From the NCBI RefSeq assembly GCF_025370255.1, contig NZ_JAMTCD010000019.1, forward strand, positions 1-64,000: a DNA stretch of 64,000 nt. The letters run 5' to 3'. The stretch's first letter is position 1; the number at the start of each line of letters is the position of its first letter. A program made the position numbers and the translations under genes. This DNA is from Shewanella holmiensis (lineage in GTDB: Bacteria; Pseudomonadota; Gammaproteobacteria; Enterobacterales; Shewanellaceae). Below, in pieces: positions 17,567 to 26,196 of the stretch. Under the pieces are notes generated by a model. That model was not told the DNA's origin. It was given only the letters and a program-made list of their open reading frames with translations, and searched no databases.

Positions 17567-19732
17567 TTATTTAATGATTTTAAATCTAATTGCTGTGCCG
17601 CCACTGCTGGCCATTGTTAAGGTTAGTTTATCATTTGCAGTAACTGTTTTTTGCTCAATAACATAATCATAGGGATGAGTTAACCAATTTGCTTGGTCAC
17701 CATCACGGTATATTTGTGCCAAGTATTTTGTCTTAGGGGCAAGAAAATCTAGGCTAATATTGATACTTCGTGGTTTTTCATCGGTTAACCCGCCTAAAAA
17801 CCAATCATCGTTTTTACGTGATTTACGTGCAAACACGACATATTCGCCCACTTCACCCGCAAGTGCTTTTGATTCACTCCAGTCTGTTGGCACATCTAAA
17901 ATGAATTGAAATGCATCTAAACGCTCGACATAGTTACGGGGTAAATCAGCGGCCATTTGGATAGGGCTATATAACACTACATACAAGGCTAATTGCTTCA
18001 TCAGTGTCGTTTGGACACGATTAACTGCATTTAGTCCCTCAGGGGCTAAATTGAATATCCCCGGGGTAAAGTCCATAGGGCCTGATAACATGCGGGTGTA
18101 AGGTAAAATTGCAGTGTGTTCAGGATTATTAGGTGGGGTGCCCCAGGCGTTGAACTCTTGGCCTCTGGCACCTTCGCGGGCGATCCAGTTTGGGTAAGTA
18201 CGGCGCAGACCAGTATCTTTGATGGGTTCATGGGTATTAATACTGATCCCGCGTTTAGCGGCTTCGGTAACGCTATGTAGATATTCATTAACCATAAACT
18301 GTCCATCATGCCATTCATGGCGAGTGATGCCATCATTGTCGACACGTTTGATGTCACCGCCATCAGCCACATAACCGGTTTTGATCTGGGTGACGCCATG
18401 TTGTTGATACAAATCGTAAGCGGCAGACATTTGTTTGCGGTAATTTGTCACCGAACCTGAGGTTTCATGATGACCTATCAAACGCACATTTTTAGCTAAA
18501 CCGTATTGGCTAATAGCCTGAAGATCAAAGTCATCATATGGCTGGGTGAAACTGAACACATCGCCGTTATGAAACCAACTGCCATCCCAGCCTTCATTCC
18601 AACCTTCAACCAGTACACCATCAAAACCATATTGGGCGGCAAAGTCCATATAGCGTTTGGTTTCTTCTGTGGTGGCTCCGTGTTTAGCTCCGCTGCCCCA
18701 TGTTTTTTCATTTACATGCATTGCCCACCAAATACCTATGTATTTGCCAGGTTGAACCCAGGAAACATCACCAAGTTTGTTCGGCTCATTGAGGTTTAAA
18801 ATTAAATCTGAATTTAATAAACCGATGGCATTGTCACTGATTTGTATTGTGCGCCAGGGGGTATTAAACCCTGGTTGAGTTTTAACACGAATACCATCAG
18901 ACCAGGGCGTAAGATCAGCGCGTAAAATACCATCACGGCGTTGATCTAAAACCATGGCGGCATAGTCGGTGAGGGCAGCTTCATGGATGCTTAAATGCAC
19001 GCCATCGACCGTTTTAAATGTCATTGGCGTATGAGCTCGGTCAATGTTATTTAGCGATGTGGTTTGATACAGGTATTCGTAACGGTTCCAACCGCGACCG
19101 GGGATCCACCATGCGGTAGTCTGTTGAGGGTTTGGTATGGCAAATTCGGTTAGTTCGTCAGTAATATCCAGTTTGGGTGTGTTTGCTAATCCAGCTTGCT
19201 TGGGTACTGTGTAGCGAAAACCGATACCGTCGTTAAATGCTTTAAATTCGATATCAAAGTCGACTTTTCCATTACTGAATGTGGCGATAATACGGTTGTA
19301 ATGGTCGCGTACATTTTCACGCTCTCCCCAAGGTTGCTGCCAGGTTTGATCAACGCTGTTACTTTTAACGTCTTTAATGGTGAAGTCGACACCAAACTCA
19401 CCCAACTGCTGGAATACCAGACCCAGTTTACTCGGATTAACCACGACTTTACCGTTAAAATGGACTTGGTATTCAGGGCGGCCATTATCATCAGTCAAAC
19501 TGACGACAATGTGTTTGTCAGGGGAAACTACATTGATCGTTTCAGCTTGCACAATGTTGGGTATGGTCAAGCTGAACAATGCCAGTGTGCAAGATAAGCT
19601 CATAATGCTACGGATAAGGTGTTTATCATTTGCTATCTCAGCAGGTGGCATAGTTACCGCTGAGCGCATTGAACCCATTGAATGAACTGAGCGGCTACAT
19701 TTCGTTGAGCCGGATAAAAAAGCGAGCGCCAT
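17567..19732 (-). CDS. susB: GH97 alpha-glucosidase (SusB-like)
   Basis: Exported alpha-glucosidase of glycoside hydrolase family 97, acting on maltodextrins in the periplasm. The N-terminal beta-supersandwich starts at INVVSPDKHIVVSLTDDNG. The barrel carries the family's acidic blocks: GWNEGWDGSW, IGHHETSGSV, NTHEPIKDTG (about residue 497) and REGARGQEFNAWG (about 517-530). Length (about 680 mature) is normal. Oddity: the ATG at 19732, with AAGGA 6 bp upstream and a predicted transcription start 30 nt further up, puts some 44 polar residues before the hydrophobic signal core (MSLSCTLALFSLTI). Later Met codons (19651, 19603) give a conventional signal peptide but lack ribosome sites. Confidence 0.9.
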   Translation of the reverse strand: MALAFLSGSTKCSRSVHSMGSMRSAVTMPPAEIANDKHLIRSIMSLSCTLALFSLTIPNIVQAETINVVSPDKHIVVSLTDDNGRPEYQVHFNGKVVVNPSKLGLVFQQLGEFGVDFTIKDVKSNSVDQTWQQPWGERENVRDHYNRIIATFSNGKVDFDIEFKAFNDGIGFRYTVPKQAGLANTPKLDITDELTEFAIPNPQQTTAWWIPGRGWNRYEYLYQTTSLNNIDRAHTPMTFKTVDGVHLSIHEAALTDYAAMVLDQRRDGILRADLTPWSDGIRVKTQPGFNTPWRTIQISDNAIGLLNSDLILNLNEPNKLGDVSWVQPGKYIGIWWAMHVNEKTWGSGAKHGATTEETKRYMDFAAQYGFDGVLVEGWNEGWDGSWFHNGDVFSFTQPYDDFDLQAISQYGLAKNVRLIGHHETSGSVTNYRKQMSAAYDLYQQHGVTQIKTGYVADGGDIKRVDNDGITRHEWHDGQFMVNEYLHSVTEAAKRGISINTHEPIKDTGLRRTYPNWIAREGARGQEFNAWGTPPNNPEHTAILPYTRMLSGPMDFTPGIFNLAPEGLNAVNRVQTTLMKQLALYVVLYSPIQMAADLPRNYVERLDAFQFILDVPTDWSESKALAGEVGEYVVFARKSRKNDDWFLGGLTDEKPRSINISLDFLAPKTKYLAQIYRDGDQANWLTHPYDYVIEQKTVTANDKLTLTMASSGGTAIRFKIIK

Positions 19733-19768
19733 ACAAAATCCTTGTTGTTTATTCTTTTTTCAACAAGC

Positions 19769-19817
19769 AATATATGACGCTTTGTGATTTTACCGCAAAG
19801 AATTACATACGTATTCA
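19769..19817 (-). promoter_or_regulatory. Starch-regulon operator and promoter (GH97 gene)
   Basis: Minus strand: TGAATACGTATGTA (19817 to 19804), 5 bp, TTGCGG (19798-19793), 18 bp, TATATT (19774-19769). This predicts a start of transcription near 19762 and a 30-nt leader. The leader contains a 7-bp hairpin (CTTGTTG / CAACAAG) whose 3' arm overlaps the AAGGA ribosome site. Confidence 0.75.
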
Positions 19818-19851
19818 ACGCTGATTGCTAATATCAAATGTAGCCTTAGCT

Positions 19852-21645
19852 TCACGATGAGCAGCTTAAGTGTGACAAACCGCCGATGTCAAAAAACTCT
19901 GATGCCTTGAGTCGATAAAACTGATTGTCAACTTGGGTAGATTGTTCTTCATAAGGGTGTGTCATCACAGCCTGAAGTTCTCGTACCAGCGCATAATTAC
20001 CCTCACTGGCTTGGGTGTATGCTGGGACTAATAACCATTCACGCAAACTGTATTTGGGGTTGACGAGTTTCATTTGCTGAGATATTTGCTCACGGGTGCG
20101 TGACGGGTGTGGTTTGACTAGGGTGTTTGCATCAGCGCGTTTATCTGTACTCACATCAGTATCAAGGTGAACTGAACAATCTAGTAATGAATGCCAAAGG
20201 GCTAACCAAGCGGTCCATCGTTGCTCAAGCCCTTGGGGAGCGTGCTCTAGGTCTTGATAGAAACTTTTTTTCAGTGGGTTAATATCCACAGGCAGCGCTG
20301 AAAGCTCGCGGAAGAACAGGGTGTAATCAACGGGCGTTTGTATCATCAGAGTTTCAAGCTCATTAAATAACGCCTTATGGAATGTATCTAGCCCCAGTTT
20401 TGCAGCCCACATCTGCTCCATTTTTGTTTGCATCTCGGTTGAAAAGCCATTAACTAACTGTTGAAGTTGGTTCAGTTCATCCGCTTTAGTCGCGATCAAT
20501 GGGCTTAATGCGGTGCAAAACATCAAAAAATTACGCTCTGCTGCTGCACCTTGATTGAAAAATGCAAAGTGCTGACCTCCACCTGTCCAGGGTTGAAATT
20601 GGGGATCAAATACATCGCAAAATCCAAACGGACCGTAGTCGAGAGTGAAACCTCCTGCGGCGCAATTGTCGCTATTAAAGTTGCCTTGGCAATAACCCAC
20701 GCGGATCCAGTTTGCCACCAATGAGGTCAGTCGGTTGCGAAACTCGCGCGCCAGTAATAGTACTTTATCGCTGATGCTCAGTTGCGAGTCGATTACATCA
20801 GGGTATTCTCGACTGATTAAGTGAAATACCAGCTGTTCAAGCTCAGCCATTGCGTGTGGATGTTCTTGTTTACGCGCGCGGCGTCCGAAAAGTTCGAGTT
20901 GACCGACCCGAATAAAAGATGATGCAACACGCGTTGAAATCGCCACCGCCTCGGTGATCATTCGGTCAGGGTCTTGCGAGCGCGATCCTTCAGAGTACCA
21001 AGGACGCATGACAGTCTCGGTTTTGGACACATACAAGCTTAGCGAACGGGATGTTGGCACACCAAGCGCATGCATGTGCTCCTGGGCTAAAAACTCACGT
21101 ACGCTGGAACGCAACACAGCACGACCGTCTGCTCCGCGACAATAAGGCGTACGACCGCCACCTTTAAGTTGCATTTCCAAGCGTTGACCATTGATGACAG
21201 CTTCAAATACTGCCATAGCGCGACCATCACCGTAGCCGTTGCCGGTTTTGAATGGGCATTGTTGGATGTATTCAGTGCCAAAAATAGACAGCGCATAGCC
21301 ACATGCCCACCCCAGCTTACTCATTGGCGCAGGAACATTAGACAGATCGCCGGAAAATATATTTATAAAGTCTGGGGCTTGCGCCATGCTGTCAGCAAAC
21401 CCCAAATCGGCAAATAACATGCTGCTATGCGTAACGTATTCGGGGTTTTCGATAGGCGTTGGTTTGACGGTAACATAGTGCCCGGAAAATACTTGGCGCG
21501 GAGCATAGTCTATGCCATTTTCTTTGGCGTCAGGATCGCGGTTTAGCGTGTCCATAAATGAGTAGTTTGCTTGTTTAGCCAGATCATCTACAGAATTGAT
21601 TGTGTCTATTGTCGCCGCGGTGTCTTGGGACATTTTATGTTTCAT
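19852..21645 (-). CDS. selO: Protein adenylyltransferase SelO (YdiU/UPF0061 family)
   Basis: Pseudokinase-fold enzyme that transfers AMP from ATP to protein hydroxyl groups. 597 residues, slightly longer than E. coli SelO. Family landmarks are [32 protein letters not shown] (about 160-178), then [23 protein letters not shown] (about 309) and [15 protein letters not shown]. It ends in CSS, the position of selenocysteine in eukaryotic SelO, here a plain cysteine (TGC). The divergent NFNSDN in place of the usual HGVMNTDN places it in a side branch. It is a single gene between susB and a TrmY-like gene and is probably unrelated to starch use. ATG at 21645 or the in-frame ATG at 21633 are both possible. 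Confidence 0.9.
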   Translation of the reverse strand: MKHKMSQDTAATIDTINSVDDLAKQANYSFMDTLNRDPDAKENGIDYAPRQVFSGHYVTVKPTPIENPEYVTHSSMLFADLGFADSMAQAPDFINIFSGDLSNVPAPMSKLGWACGYALSIFGTEYIQQCPFKTGNGYGDGRAMAVFEAVINGQRLEMQLKGGGRTPYCRGADGRAVLRSSVREFLAQEHMHALGVPTSRSLSLYVSKTETVMRPWYSEGSRSQDPDRMITEAVAISTRVASSFIRVGQLELFGRRARKQEHPHAMAELEQLVFHLISREYPDVIDSQLSISDKVLLLAREFRNRLTSLVANWIRVGYCQGNFNSDNCAAGGFTLDYGPFGFCDVFDPQFQPWTGGGQHFAFFNQGAAAERNFLMFCTALSPLIATKADELNQLQQLVNGFSTEMQTKMEQMWAAKLGLDTFHKALFNELETLMIQTPVDYTLFFRELSALPVDINPLKKSFYQDLEHAPQGLEQRWTAWLALWHSLLDCSVHLDTDVSTDKRADANTLVKPHPSRTREQISQQMKLVNPKYSLREWLLVPAYTQASEGNYALVRELQAVMTHPYEEQSTQVDNQFYRLKASEFFDIGGLSHLSCSS

Positions 21646-21796
21646 AGATAGCCTAAGTAATTGAGTTGTAATGCCTTAACCCTAGGGGATAGTACCAAAA
21701 ATCGTGCTGCCCAATAGACGCTTTCGCAAGCCATAAAGTGACGCTATAAGAATATGTAGGCGCCACAGTGACTCAACATTGGTCCCACAACTATAG

Positions 21797-22393
21797 CTAC
21801 TGTCTCATGTCTAACTCGTTGTGAATGAGTACAATGCATTGTGAAGCAAACAGCATTTTAGGGCCTAAATTAATATGTTGGGTACCAAGACGTTTTAAGC
21901 TATTAAAGCTCTTTTTGGGCATGGGAATATGATCTGTTAGCAAAAAACATGCATTGTGGGCAAATTCGACTTCTCTTACTGGTGTGCCTTTTTTCTCTAA
22001 CATATACAATTGGTAATCTTCAGCTAATTCTTGGACTAACTTTTCAAAGCTCACTGTACGCACGTTGATACCAGGTTCAACATCACGAGATTGCTCTTTA
22101 CTCATGCCTTTTGATACATCAAGTGCTTTGGCTATTTTCGCGGTGAGGTTTTGCTCATGAAATCCGCCAATATTGCGTAATTCATTTGATGTAAAACAAA
22201 TTGTCCGTGAAAAGTCATTGGTACTTTCAAGCACTAAATAAACGACTACATCATCCCGATAAGATTGGGCCACAAAAATGGTGTTCATTAACACATGAGC
22301 GAGAATTTCTGTGTGTGCTTCTTGACCTATTCCTGCAAGAAAAAGTTTACTGTCGACGGGGGCCGCTCTGGCTCGTAAAACAAAGGCGCGCAT
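21797..22393 (-). CDS. trmY: TrmY-like SPOUT RNA methyltransferase (DUF358)
   Basis: 198-residue protein of the DUF358/UPF0217 family, related to archaeal TrmY, which N1-methylates pseudouridine 54 of tRNA. Recognisable parts are the N-terminal MRAFVLRARAAP, the SYRDDVVVYLVLES region and the C-terminal SPOUT knot region with FLLTDHIPMPKKS and LGPKMLFASQCIVLIHNEL. Length is normal. Bacterial members occur mostly in Vibrionales and Alteromonadales; their RNA target is not something I can state. AGGACA precedes the ATG. It is transcribed alone, in the same direction as selO. Confidence 0.8.
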   Translation of the reverse strand: MRAFVLRARAAPVDSKLFLAGIGQEAHTEILAHVLMNTIFVAQSYRDDVVVYLVLESTNDFSRTICFTSNELRNIGGFHEQNLTAKIAKALDVSKGMSKEQSRDVEPGINVRTVSFEKLVQELAEDYQLYMLEKKGTPVREVEFAHNACFLLTDHIPMPKKSFNSLKRLGTQHINLGPKMLFASQCIVLIHNELDMRQ

Positions 22394-22710
22394 GAAGTGT
22401 CCTGTAGAAATAAAAAACGCAATCTAATTTATCTTAAGACCTGTTGGCATAAGAGACTTTAGGATATACGGATATTTTTTGTCACTGAAAGATAATCAAT
22501 CAACGAATACGTGTGAGTTATTATCTCAGCTTTAGTTAAACCTGTAACGCTAATAATCGACATTATCCATCGTTATGTCTATATCGTGATAGTAAAAAGC
22601 AATATTGCCAAAGAGGTTAATCATCCACTGATTTGTGTGTGTTGTTTGGGTTTATTGGATACTGTTTATGTTTTTAACCATTATGATGAAGGGTGTGCAG
22701 GTACTTAAAA
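22394..22710. other. Gap without recognised gene
   Basis: 317 bp between the TrmY-like gene and the GGDEF gene. It must hold the trmY promoter. A plus-strand ORF covers part of it (22635-22931) but lies mainly antisense to the GGDEF gene and looks spurious. Confidence 0.6.
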
Positions 22711-23580
22711 TTACTGTTGATACAACACCACACAATTACGACCGCTTGCTTTGGCCTGATACAGAGCCTTATCGGCACAGTCAACTTCTTGCTCTAAGCA
22801 GTGTGATGTTGTTGCATGATAAACACCAATACTCACAGTGCAAATTATTGTTTGATTATTACATTCAAACGACAGTTGTTGAATATGGCGTCTTAGTGCA
22901 TTGGCTATATCCTCAGCTTCTTCAGCGGTGACATCCGCCAAATAGAACAGGAATTCTTCGCCGCCCCAACGAGCTAATATGTCATATTGTCTCGTTTGTG
23001 ATTTTAAAGCTTTTGCCGTGGAAGCAAGCACATGATCGCCGCATGCGTGACCGTAATTGTCATTAATCGCTTTGAAGTGATCAATATCTAATAATAAGAA
23101 TGCTCGGCCTTCATCTTCTTTAGCGCGATGTGAACCTTGAATATGCTGAATAAAAGCCCGCCGATTCAATAAGCCGGTTAATTGATCCGTTTCAGCTTTT
23201 ATTTTTAACTCACTGATCAATTCGGTATGTAAATTCATCCATCGGTGGATCCCCAAACTTAATAGAATAAAACCAAGGGTTTTTAGAAAATCATCAAGAT
23301 TACTTTCACTGACGGCACTTTCTACAAAAAACTCTTCTGTTAAATCCATAAAAGCAGACACACTGTAAAAGGCAATACCAATTAACATCAGCCAATATAC
23401 TTTTGGGAATGACTGCAATGGCTGAATGTAAAATAAAACGGCAAAACAAGCGATAAGCATTAAAGATTCAGCAACTAACTCGACCATATCAACCGGCCAA
23501 GAGAAATCGAAAATGGTCAGGTTGTAGATAAAGCTTAAAAAAAACAGAAATAAAATAGTGTATTGTGTTTTATATTTCAT
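22711..23580 (-). CDS. Membrane diguanylate cyclase (GGDEF)
   Basis: 289-residue inner-membrane enzyme making c-di-GMP from two GTP. The N-terminal 110 residues hold four hydrophobic segments, the last near FLKTLGFILLSLGIHRWM, followed by a short linker and a full GGDEF domain. The active-site loop is GGEEF, preceded at the correct spacing by an inhibitory I-site RQYD, so the enzyme should be active and product-inhibited. DQLTGLLNRRAF and DIDHFKAINDNYGH mark the start of the domain and the metal-binding region. The membrane part lacks a named sensory domain. The ATG at 23580 is the obvious start. Its stop lies 317 bp upstream of trmY. Confidence 0.88.
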   Translation of the reverse strand: MKYKTQYTILFLFFLSFIYNLTIFDFSWPVDMVELVAESLMLIACFAVLFYIQPLQSFPKVYWLMLIGIAFYSVSAFMDLTEEFFVESAVSESNLDDFLKTLGFILLSLGIHRWMNLHTELISELKIKAETDQLTGLLNRRAFIQHIQGSHRAKEDEGRAFLLLDIDHFKAINDNYGHACGDHVLASTAKALKSQTRQYDILARWGGEEFLFYLADVTAEEAEDIANALRRHIQQLSFECNNQTIICTVSIGVYHATTSHCLEQEVDCADKALYQAKASGRNCVVLYQQ

Positions 23581-24046
23581 ACGCGCCTTATTTAACTTTC
23601 ATCTCGATAAATAAAGTAACTCCAAAATCCTTGTGCTATTAACGTCCTAGTATTTAATCTTCATACACAATTAGGATGGAATTCTTGTTGCACGCCTCAA
23701 CAATTTGTCAGCGCTATTTCGACATTACGATTTAAACAGATAACAGAAATGGCTAAATCACCATCAAGACTGAATGCTGTTGTCGATATCACTAAAATCA
23801 ATCACTAATGTGCTCGAATTAAGCATAGCAATGATTTTAAAAGTTGCACTTGTATTAAGTCAGGTTCGTGGTTTTAAGCCACGATTAGCTAACAATGAAA
23901 ATCAACCAAGGTGAACCATTGATGGCGGATATTGATTACGGATATTAGTGTGTTGACCTTGGCAAAACTATCCAGCAATGATCAACGGGTGATAATCATG
24001 CTGTGATTGGCAAGACTGCGGCCAAGTATTGTTTGATATCAGCAAT

Positions 24047-24075
24047 GCCTTCCCTAATAACTGTTTAGGGAAGGC
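24047..24075 (-). terminator. Probable terminator of the GH13 operon
   Basis: A perfect 11-bp stem, GCCTTCCCTAA with TTAGGGAAGGC, and a 7-base loop, about 100 bp past the last GH13 stop codon. No clean T-tract follows on the minus strand, so termination strength is uncertain. Confidence 0.5.
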
Positions 24076-24080
24076 GGTTA

Positions 24081-24109
24081 GAACTAAACTGAACTGAACT
24101 AAACTGAAC
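24081..24109. repeat. Pentanucleotide tandem repeat
   Basis: GAACT, AAACT, GAACT, GAACT, AAACT, GAAC run head to tail. It lies in the 3' region of the GH13 operon. Confidence 0.75.
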
Positions 24110-24176
24110 GGTGGCTAAAGGCTAGTCTGTACAGTTCTAATTTTGATTAATGTCATAGCCCAACAAAATAATGCTC

Positions 24177-26180
24177 TTAAGGTAACGCCAGTACGACAGA
24201 TTGCAATGGCGCTAAGTTGATATTTACTTTGAAGCTATCTTGGTGTTTTTGCAGAGTGTATGGTGTTAAATGTGAGTCACTTAGCAAATCGGTTAAATTG
24301 ATGTTTGCGCTTATTTGCCATCGTTGAGTAAGAGTTTGAGGTAATACTAGATCAAATCGACTGCTTGTCGTTGAGCTAAAATTGCTCACAATAATCAATT
24401 GCTGTTGTTGATCAAAACGGGTAAATGCAAACACTTTATCGGTATATCCGACCACATTGTTATTTCGTTGGTAACTATCTAACTCTTGATATTCACCTTT
24501 AAGCGCTGAAGCGGTATGACTTAAATTGAGTAAGCGTTGGTAATATTGGCGTAATGCTTTTTCTTGCTCGGTGGATTGTCCACCATCAAACTTGCCGTTA
24601 TTCATCCAGCGTTGATGAGCGGGTACGCCAATATAATCAAAAATACTGGTACGTGTTGCTTGACCAAATCCAGCATTATCAGCCGCAGCTTCGCCAACAT
24701 CTTGGCCAAAGTATAATAACGTAGGTGAACGGCTTAAGGTTGTTGACACCACCATAGCAGGTAATGCCGCTTCGGGAGTGGTTGCAAAGTCTTGGGTGTT
24801 TATCCGTTGTTCATCGTGATTTTCTAAAAAATGCAGCATGTGGGCTTCAATATCGGCCACTTTAGCCTGAACTGTGGCAATTTGAGCCGTACTGGCCTTA
24901 TCTTGAATAATGGCTTTTAAGGTGTCGTACAGATCAACTTTGTCATACAGGTAATCCATTTTCCCTTGCTGAATATAGGCGCGATATAAACTGGGGTTGT
25001 ATACCTCTGCCAATAAAAAAGCTTGTGGATTAGTGTGTTTAATCTGGCTATTGAGGTAACTCCAAAATTCCACAGGTACCATCTCTGCCATATCGTACCT
25101 AAACCCATCGACTCCTTTGGCTAACCAGTATTGAGTGATGTGAGCAAACTTTTTCCATGAGTCGGGTATGGAATCACCCTGTTGCGATTGCCAAAAAGTA
25201 TAATGGACGTCTACAGGCTGAGTGTCAAAATGGTTTGGCAGAGCAGGGAAGTCATAGCTGCCATCGGGTTTTACGCCATAATTAATTTTAACGGTTTCAT
25301 ACCAATCATTGGCCGCGGGTTTGGCTAGGCGTGAGCCGTTACCTGTCCATTTGGCTGGCGATTCGCTAAACATACCATCACTGAGCGGATGGGGTTCACC
25401 GTTTAATGGTTGGACTCCATTATTTGCATCAGGTACTTGAAAATCTTCTCCAACCACATAGTAAAAATTATTATCTTTAGCGTAAACCTGTGTCTTGTCA
25501 TCATTAGCACCAAAATTTTCAGCGCCATCAACAGTTGCTAATGTCTGATAATTACGCGCAACATGGTTAGGCACAATATCAATAATCACTTTCATACCAT
25601 GCTGGTGGGTTCGGGCAATTAACGCTTCAAATTCCGCCAAGCGATTGGCCGGAACATCAGCCAAATCAGGATTAACGTTATAGTAATCTTTCACCGCGTA
25701 CGGTGAGCCAGCACGGCCTTTAACCACATCTGGATCGTCATTGCTGATGTCTATATTCGTGTAATCATTAATCAATGCATGATGAGGTACGCCAGTATAC
25801 CAAATGTGGGTGGTGCCTAATGATTTTATATCTTGTAAGGCGGCATCAGTAAAATCGCTAAATTTGCCCACGCCATTTTCAGCAAGGGTGCCCCAAGGTT
25901 TATTTAAGGTCTTGGTATTACCATATAGTCGGGTGAATACTTGATAAACCACGGCTTTGTGAGCCAAAGCCGGAGCGAGAGTATTTTGGGGTGCTTGGTT
26001 TACAGGATCTTGTTTCACCGACTCTTTTGTAACTGACACAAGTTGGCTTGTGTGTTGTTCATTCGCCCTTGGCTGTGTCGGCGTCTTTGCCGCTGGCGTT
26101 GATTCCGAACAAGCAGACAATATCAGTGAAGCAATTACCGCCAATAAAGCGCCATGGTTATGTTTAATTTTTTTCATCAT
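24177..26180 (-). CDS. GH13 alpha-amylase, lipoprotein
   Basis: Exported alpha-amylase-family enzyme of about 667 residues. MMKKIKHNHG plus a hydrophobic core ending in the lipobox LILSAC indicates a membrane-anchored lipoprotein. GH13 conserved regions are present: DIVPNHVARN (region I), GFRYDMAEM with the nucleophile Asp (II), LLAEVYNP with the acid Glu (III) and LENHDEQR with the transition-state Asp (IV). An all-beta C-domain follows. The start is set by AAGG 5-8 bp before a double ATG at 26180/26177; an in-frame upstream ATG at 26225 would overlap the preceding gene. Only 16 bp separate it from the upstream GH13 gene, so the two are translated from one operon mRNA. Confidence 0.88.
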   Translation of the reverse strand: MMKKIKHNHGALLAVIASLILSACSESTPAAKTPTQPRANEQHTSQLVSVTKESVKQDPVNQAPQNTLAPALAHKAVVYQVFTRLYGNTKTLNKPWGTLAENGVGKFSDFTDAALQDIKSLGTTHIWYTGVPHHALINDYTNIDISNDDPDVVKGRAGSPYAVKDYYNVNPDLADVPANRLAEFEALIARTHQHGMKVIIDIVPNHVARNYQTLATVDGAENFGANDDKTQVYAKDNNFYYVVGEDFQVPDANNGVQPLNGEPHPLSDGMFSESPAKWTGNGSRLAKPAANDWYETVKINYGVKPDGSYDFPALPNHFDTQPVDVHYTFWQSQQGDSIPDSWKKFAHITQYWLAKGVDGFRYDMAEMVPVEFWSYLNSQIKHTNPQAFLLAEVYNPSLYRAYIQQGKMDYLYDKVDLYDTLKAIIQDKASTAQIATVQAKVADIEAHMLHFLENHDEQRINTQDFATTPEAALPAMVVSTTLSRSPTLLYFGQDVGEAAADNAGFGQATRTSIFDYIGVPAHQRWMNNGKFDGGQSTEQEKALRQYYQRLLNLSHTASALKGEYQELDSYQRNNNVVGYTDKVFAFTRFDQQQQLIIVSNFSSTTSSRFDLVLPQTLTQRWQISANINLTDLLSDSHLTPYTLQKHQDSFKVNINLAPLQSVVLALP

Positions 26181-26196
26181 ATTAACCTTTGCTGCT

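Larger units (their letters stand above)
23581..24176. other. 596-bp gap without recognised gene
   Basis: No coding region stands up on either strand. It contains a CGTGG/CCACG hairpin near 23867, a strong 11-bp stem at 24047-24075 and a pentamer repeat at 24081-24109, listed separately. The GGDEF gene promoter must lie at its left end. Confidence 0.6.

Noticed and set aside
19196..19597. 133-codon plus-strand ORF within the GH97 gene
   Set aside because: Antisense to a strongly conserved enzyme, no ribosome site, no family features; a shadow frame.
19852..19870. Selenocysteine at the SelO C-terminus
   Set aside because: The codon is TGC (Cys) and the only TGA is the true stop at the end; no SECIS-like need.
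22635..22931. 98-codon plus-strand ORF overlapping the GGDEF gene end
   Set aside because: Mostly antisense to conserved GGDEF sequence and without recognisable features.
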